64,000 bases of DNA from a virus, in the IMG/VR virus record IMGVR_UViG_3300042691_036129, positions 1 through 64,000 of that record; one strand, given 5' to 3'. The notes under the pieces were generated by a model. The model was given only the letters and a program-made list of their open reading frames with translations, had not been told where the DNA came from and searched no databases. The position numbers were made by a program, and so were the translations under genes. Within the stretch, counting starts at the first letter, position 1. Every line of letters starts with the position of its first letter. Below, piece after piece: positions 60,001-64,000 of this stretch.

Positions 60001-62084
60001 CTTATATCTATAATATCATAGATAATACCACCGACAACACCCCTGAACCAGTTCCCACACCTCAATATACCGATGTATTAGTGTCTAATACAGTTGTAAC
60101 AACAACTGAGACAGAGGAGATTTCAAGAGAATGGAGAAGAAGAGATAACATTACTAAAAGGGTTATTAGGTCCCTTCTATCTGAGTGTGATTACTTTGAG
60201 ACAATAAAGGCAGAAACACCTATGGTTTTTGACAACCTAAAAGACAAACTAAAGTTCTTCACACCGGCATTCCACTCAATGACACCAGAGGGATTAAACT
60301 CGAGGTTAACATTCTTACAACAGTGTATGAGACCTGGTGACACAATTCCTACAATCAAAGAAGTCAATGGTTCACCTGTGTTACAATACAACAATGCTGT
60401 AAACACAACATTTGGAGCACCTCCAGTTTTAGTTTTGAGAATTGGTGATTTTTATAATACCAAAATCATACCTGAGAGTTTATCATTACAATATGAGGAG
60501 TTGGACATAAATCCTGAGGGTATAGGGGTTCAACCAATGATTGCAAATGTTAGTTTGAATTTCAAGTTCGTTGGGGGTAGCGGTCTAAAAGAATCTGTTG
60601 ATAGATTACAAAACGCTTTGACATTCAATTATTATGCGAATACTGAGATATATGATGACAGAGCCGATGTTACAGCACAAGAGGATTTCTTGAAAGTCTT
60701 AGATGACGAGTTTCTGGCAATGGCGGTTCCACCAAAACCACCTGCAGCTAATCAAGCGGCACCAAATAATGGACAAAATAATAACCAAACAATCGGTAGT
60801 ATTCTAAACAGAACGAATCAACCTTTTGGTGAAAACGGAACTATTTCATATTCTGATTTCATGGTAAATTTTGTCAATCAAACTCAAACTTATTTTCAAA
60901 ATGTTGTTAACAAACAAATTACAATCACATCTCAGTATAATAACGCGGTAAGGCAACAATGGATGGCTGAGAGAAATTATACATACGGAGGAACATCTGT
61001 GGATACCGCACCAGTATCAATATACATTTTTGGAAAACCAAATAATGTTGAGAACAGATTCAATCAGATATTTGCTAATTTGGAGGAAGACATTACAAAT
61101 GATGATGACCAATTTATCAACTTCATTTCAGATACCACAAAAAATCTGACTCCAAGAGTAATAAATGCAATTAAGACAAACTATTCAAATGTTATTAAAA
61201 ACAAGAGGGGTGTTTTCCAAAATGCCGTAACCCAAATAACACAAGAGTTGGTTACACTGGAGACACAATATATTCAAAGTTGGTCAAGAGCCAACATAAT
61301 TACTTATGATTATACGACTGGTTTTGCTTTCGATGGATTCCAATCAGCGAAAGGTGATGTGACGGTTTATGAAATATCAGGATTATCTGAAGTAGATGTT
61401 TCATCCACTTCTGCAACTGATACCTTGGATGAGTTGGTGATTGATTTACAAAAAGTGAGAGATAATATTTCAGAATTTAATGATATTATTTGGGCGACAA
61501 ATTCTTTTGTTTATTCTCAAGACAATTTAACTTATGATGGTGTTATGGTTTATAAAACTGAGAATGGAATTGCAGACGGAGCACCTTCAACCGACGTAGT
61601 GTTTGAACCTTTTTCAAAAAAGGATGAGTTCACAAACGGTAATTTCAAAAGACAATATATGATATTCTCTGATGACATTTTGGATGACAAGAAATATCAA
61701 ACATTCAAACAATCAATTATCGGAGACGTTATTAATAACACTGCACTCATAGGAGATTCAACAGCCGACGTTAGTAAGATTTTTGACGACTTTTGGATTG
61801 TAAAATCCAAACCTTTATATATTGAGGAAAATAACATAACTAAAGGATTCTTGGATAGTGTGGCTAAGAATGAGTTGAAAGATTTCTTAATCTATACACC
61901 ATTCCCCAAAAAGAATAGAATCCTTGGATTTTCAACGGAAAACGTGTTTCCTGACCCAAGTTTGTTCGACCTTGAAAAATCTTGGATTAAAAGTTTGGCT
62001 GCACAAACAAACAGCTCGAACGACCAAGCCACTTGGAATGATGACATTTCAGGGGCATTAATATCTAAAGCAAAACTTAACTAA
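57063..62084 (+). CDS. Very large baseplate/tail-tube-initiator protein with OmpA-like domain
   Basis: 1673 residues from ATG 57063 (the codon at 57060 is TTG). Around residues 590-700 (VMWFPPYGLTFNENVSASWN, FLGRPEPIYTYKSTSRGGTL) and 1100-1200 (PPVLVLRIGDFYNTKIIPES, VSLNFKFVGGSGLKESVDRL) lie two tube/LysM-associated-type domains, as in gp48/gp54-type tube initiators. Residues about 835-935 hold an OmpA-like segment (ITIVIDSSCS, YNVELSKRRIESAQLFF, fitting NxxLSxxR). The N-terminal 500 residues are Gly/Pro/Gln-rich. It follows the tape measure gene as T4 gp48/gp54 do, but is several times larger, so it may fuse several baseplate functions. Confidence 0.7.
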   Translation: MASLLEFSSSSGFRKKLLTRNLTPYAKAPNRPSQPIDTEYIQSDSSVQDSPDQLIDEPSFANRLYPLNQWGSDGGYKQAPDPTGLLNTKSNQGEYGPGQQDARLLGQAEPESLRWKTVNAYSNGSEALLDSGEYITEPNFVIGGTRLYNNQPYPTTFVPSLYGPVTILLTKDPLGSNGLLSQDSFIAKLGAQTLRKSFEERIAAQIRQNTLGRVNLFNVDSGNDVLNLITGRVPLLEPNWTITTPSNPILAATDFALRLAGSILPVSPIPGSYWDPSINSGQPTTIQQLQNAFRRSAVGNFFNRLLGAPQSGSQLFLNNTGGGQKSRLFANIDFNKFKPNYERTFLDRAAGAIVGGLSDNSNYYVGSRTSEPSQVFSPAGALPVNEFGVVQQSPVFGPTELAQLYEGPSQDVKLGANGPTYSDGGGIEGGFTWVSPKYKGNAGKRVGLGGEVTREDEDFRPSSYNSTESTERRFREGSILDDTQRLIDSQPQGGKRLQHVGNAIDQVSKVFNDGYKEMTKGSRVYRYEGAVGQEVGTEYCRVFAKDTPYLQYNDLQKVDGITINGRRFVDSVLDNTYNLNIAPNKQEGGQSSTNLIGTTNTAFAKKYMFSLENLAWRTSSTPGASVSDLPVCERGPNGGRVMWFPPYGLTFNENVSASWNTSEFLGRPEPIYTYKSTSRGGTLAWKIVVDHPSVLNVIVNKVLANETNRTRVNSIIDSFFAGCRKYDLYELAKKYYTINPNDLYQLQEAITSKKLTREQIEWSKLEIQTGVDGGQGQDISQPGPTESELLKYKDVGLYFANDYPKKGDVTGYDQQKLIYDGQRAKYDTSADTKSFFDVVVDTNFKVAQKLIDDLVAKLKQTKGSITIVIDSSCSAPQTQSYNVELSKRRIESAQLFFNKNPKLSQYVSEGRLLVQAGKGFGESFISQPRKFEGPEPYDLSVKNLGNSYNCTDTDSSVVGGDIQVQAKDVFTPGAMACRRAYIYNIIDNTTDNTPEPVPTPQYTDVLVSNTVVTTTETEEISREWRRRDNITKRVIRSLLSECDYFETIKAETPMVFDNLKDKLKFFTPAFHSMTPEGLNSRLTFLQQCMRPGDTIPTIKEVNGSPVLQYNNAVNTTFGAPPVLVLRIGDFYNTKIIPESLSLQYEELDINPEGIGVQPMIANVSLNFKFVGGSGLKESVDRLQNALTFNYYANTEIYDDRADVTAQEDFLKVLDDEFLAMAVPPKPPAANQAAPNNGQNNNQTIGSILNRTNQPFGENGTISYSDFMVNFVNQTQTYFQNVVNKQITITSQYNNAVRQQWMAERNYTYGGTSVDTAPVSIYIFGKPNNVENRFNQIFANLEEDITNDDDQFINFISDTTKNLTPRVINAIKTNYSNVIKNKRGVFQNAVTQITQELVTLETQYIQSWSRANIITYDYTTGFAFDGFQSAKGDVTVYEISGLSEVDVSSTSATDTLDELVIDLQKVRDNISEFNDIIWATNSFVYSQDNLTYDGVMVYKTENGIADGAPSTDVVFEPFSKKDEFTNGNFKRQYMIFSDDILDDKKYQTFKQSIIGDVINNTALIGDSTADVSKIFDDFWIVKSKPLYIEENNITKGFLDSVAKNELKDFLIYTPFPKKNRILGFSTENVFPDPSLFDLEKSWIKSLAAQTNSSNDQATWNDDISGALISKAKLN

Positions 62085-62407
62085 TGGCGTATCCATATTG
62101 GAATAGATATAGTCAATTTATCATTAATGGAGAACAAACAGTTGTCCCTTATGTTCAATTGCCTTCAAAACCAACCGATAAGGCTTACATTTATAAAGTT
62201 GGTAGAAGTAGGTTAGATAGAGTCTCACAAGAATATTACAACTCACCATTTTTTGGTTGGTTGATATTACAAGCCAACCCTCAGTTTGGGGGTTTAGAAA
62301 ATAATATTTTCGATGGTGCAATTTTGAGTATTCCATTTCCATTGATACCATCATTACAAGATTATAAAGCGGCAATAGACAACCAATTCTTTTATTATGG
62401 CAGGTAA
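62084..62407 (+). CDS. gp53-like baseplate wedge protein (LysM-like)
   Basis: 107 residues. YIYKVGRSRLDRVSQEYYNS followed by PFFGWLILQANPQFGGLENN and the ILSIPFPLIPSLQDYKA ending are the LysM-like pattern of gp53-type wedge proteins of T4-like phages. T4 gp53 has 196 residues, so this is a short version. Its start overlaps the stop of the large upstream gene by one base and it overlaps the next gene by eleven bases. Confidence 0.78.
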   Translation: MAYPYWNRYSQFIINGEQTVVPYVQLPSKPTDKAYIYKVGRSRLDRVSQEYYNSPFFGWLILQANPQFGGLENNIFDGAILSIPFPLIPSLQDYKAAIDNQFFYYGR

Positions 62408-64000
62408 TGTACAAGCGGACAACAGTGGGAATATCCTTGTCGAGTTTGATTATAACAACATTATCGTAGTCGACCCAAACAAAACAATTGATGCTTTCGG
62501 AAAGATAAGAGAAAGATTAGTCGACCACGAAAATTTAGTTATGTATGCTAACTTGGAAGCCGAAGTGTTACCAAGAACAAAACTTGCTGTGGGGGCATCA
62601 CCCGAAGATAGAGTAAGAATTGTTTCAATAGCGAAAATGAATTTTTTAAAACCGACAAAAGATTCATTCTTAGGAACAGGTTATTATGATGAGATTACTG
62701 GAGACAACACAACAAAGTTTAAAGGGGTCAATCAAATGTATACGGGAACTGTTGTTCCTAAAGATGGGACTAAGGCTTATATAGTCGATAGACCAAATGA
62801 TTTATCTGATGTGTTGGATAACGGTTTGTTGGGGATTACACAAATCACTATCGACACAAACATGTCCTTCATACCAAGTGTGAGAATTTCTTTGGAGGAT
62901 ATTCAAGGAAGAGCCTTATTTCAGTTGGGTAATAACTCACCCTATGCGGCTTTCTTTAACTTACCATATCCACCATTTTATCTAACACTCAAAGGTTTTT
63001 ATGGTCAAGCAATAAGATATCAATTGAATTTGGAAACCTTTAATGCCAGGTTCAACACGTTTAGTGGGAATTATCAAATTGATTTAGATTTCAAAGGATA
63101 TAAGTTTAATATATTAAATGAGATTGCGGTAGGACATCTTATTGCGACACCGCACATGTATTCTCAACAATTCAATGTAACAACAAACCCTGTTGGTCCA
63201 CAATCTAATCTGAAATCACAGGAAACAAATGCTGCAACCCAAACTAAACTTCTTACCGCCACAGACGGAAGACAAAATGAGAATACTGTCCAAATAACTG
63301 CAGAGAGAGGGTATCAAAAAATACGAGAAGTTTATAGTGAATATAAATCCAAGGGTTTGATACCTCCTGACTTCCCTGAGTATTCATTCCCACAATTTGT
63401 AAACGCTCTTGAGTTATTTGAACAAAACGTTGCTAGTCAGTTTAACCCTGTTGAAGTTGCGCCTTTGACTAACATTCGAAACTATAAAACTTCACTCAGA
63501 AACTATTTTGAAGGTGTAAGGGGAGGTCAAACGTCATGGTTCAATAGATACTTGAACCCTAACCCAGTTATTCTAAAAACAGGTGAGAGAGCGTATTTCT
63601 TCAAAGAAATTGATTTGAAAGCTAAGTTAGAGGCCGAATCACAGTTACAGAAAATTATTACAGAATATAATTTACAACTTTCAAAAAATCCAACTTTAGG
63701 GGATGACGGACCATCTAAAATTACTAACCCGATTGTATATTCTACAATTAGTATCAAACCAGCACCTACAGAAAGTCAGATTAATTGGGAGGAAACAACA
63801 AAAATCCAAACGGGTATTTTGAAACCGAATCCTACGCAGATTAATCAATTGAAAGACCAGCTAAAAAACTTAACAACACCAATATATGAAACAAAAAATG
63901 TAAACGGTCAAACAACATTAGAAGATGTAAGACCTCCTTTTTTTGTTTTTGAGGGTAAAAACAGATTTGACAAAATAATTGCACTTCTTGAAACCCAAGC
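62397..64000 (+). CDS. Large baseplate protein (3' partial)
   Basis: The frame opens at ATG 62397 and stays open to the window end, at least 534 residues. AGNVQADNSGNILVEFDYNN, ITIDTNMSFIPSVRISLEDI, QGRALFQLGNNSPYAAFFNL and YPPFYLTLKGFYGQAIRYQL suggest a beta-rich baseplate hub or wedge protein with tube-like strands. A coiled, polar stretch follows (KLEAESQLQKIITEYNLQL). The overlap with the gp53-like gene places it in the baseplate operon. The exact T4 counterpart is not clear without the rest. Confidence 0.7.
   Translation, partial: MAGNVQADNSGNILVEFDYNNIIVVDPNKTIDAFGKIRERLVDHENLVMYANLEAEVLPRTKLAVGASPEDRVRIVSIAKMNFLKPTKDSFLGTGYYDEITGDNTTKFKGVNQMYTGTVVPKDGTKAYIVDRPNDLSDVLDNGLLGITQITIDTNMSFIPSVRISLEDIQGRALFQLGNNSPYAAFFNLPYPPFYLTLKGFYGQAIRYQLNLETFNARFNTFSGNYQIDLDFKGYKFNILNEIAVGHLIATPHMYSQQFNVTTNPVGPQSNLKSQETNAATQTKLLTATDGRQNENTVQITAERGYQKIREVYSEYKSKGLIPPDFPEYSFPQFVNALELFEQNVASQFNPVEVAPLTNIRNYKTSLRNYFEGVRGGQTSWFNRYLNPNPVILKTGERAYFFKEIDLKAKLEAESQLQKIITEYNLQLSKNPTLGDDGPSKITNPIVYSTISIKPAPTESQINWEETTKIQTGILKPNPTQINQLKDQLKNLTTPIYETKNVNGQTTLEDVRPPFFVFEGKNRFDKIIALLETQ

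Noticed and set aside
1-64000. tRNA genes, integrase, attachment sites, transposases
   Set aside because: I looked for cloverleaf-like GGTTCRANYC segments, recombinase motifs and terminal inverted repeats and saw nothing convincing; a tRNA scan would be decisive.

Overview
The window is part of an AT-rich genome of a T4-like contractile-tailed phage (myovirus). Recognisable T4-type parts are a gp55-like late sigma factor, family B DNA polymerase, PhoH, dUTPase, a gp15-like sheath stabiliser, gp18 sheath, gp19 tube, a gp26/gp51-like tail chaperone, tape measure, gp53-like and gp5-like baseplate proteins. The host is probably a member of the Bacteroidota. Start codons lack Shine-Dalgarno sequences, one small secreted protein has a flavobacterial-style signal peptide ending in Gln-Asn, and fibres carry long Pro-Thr linkers. 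I saw no tRNA, CRISPR array, integrase or insertion sequence, and no gene-free stretch over 300 bases.

Layout. 1-3.2 kb: end of an unidentified gene, a UUCG-loop terminator, and small accessory proteins with a shared N-terminal LTES / INE element. 3.2-8.9 kb (minus): structural and baseplate genes including a gp5-like hub. 8.9-9.7 kb (minus): late sigma factor. 9.7-24.0 kb (minus): a tightly packed, often overlapping glycan block with six glycosyltransferase genes besides GT10 and GT11 fucosyltransferases, a GDP-mannose-3,5-epimerase-like enzyme, a second epimerase, two tandem TylF-like and one FkbM-like methyltransferase, a DUF6165-like protein, plus PhoH, dUTPase and a DEDDy exonuclease. 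24.1-26.7 kb (minus): small unknowns and a WYL-like protein. 26.7-33.6 kb (plus): fibre-like proteins made of small bead domains on Pro-Thr linkers. 33.7-38.3 kb (plus): four more glycosyltransferases. 38.3-41.5 kb (plus): small virion-like protein and DNA polymerase. 41.5-46.9 kb (minus): neck candidate, a superoxide dismutase fused to a putative nuclease, a SNF2 helicase and a SET-domain protein. 47.0-64.0 kb (plus): tail module in the order neck candidate, peptidoglycan-binding protein, gp15, sheath, HAD phosphatase, tube, chaperone, tape measure, large baseplate proteins, running off the end.

How it may work together. Most gene blocks with a real intergenic gap are preceded by TATTTAT in one fixed orientation, the reverse complement of the T4 late box. 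With the gp55-like gene present, this is the best candidate late promoter. Five proteins begin with a short segment resembling T4 capsid-targeting/prohead-protease sites (a sixth is a weaker match), which suggests a set of virion-packaged proteins. The glycan genes lie beside Thr/Pro-rich fibres, so a phage-made glycan on the fibres is a reasonable hypothesis, with host surface glycan modification as the alternative.

Most unusual items: an apparent +1 frameshift in the tail chaperone at a T6-CGC site; the SOD-nuclease fusion; the overlapping SET/SNF2 gene pair; the recurrent N-terminal targeting-like element; and the inverted T4-type late promoter.
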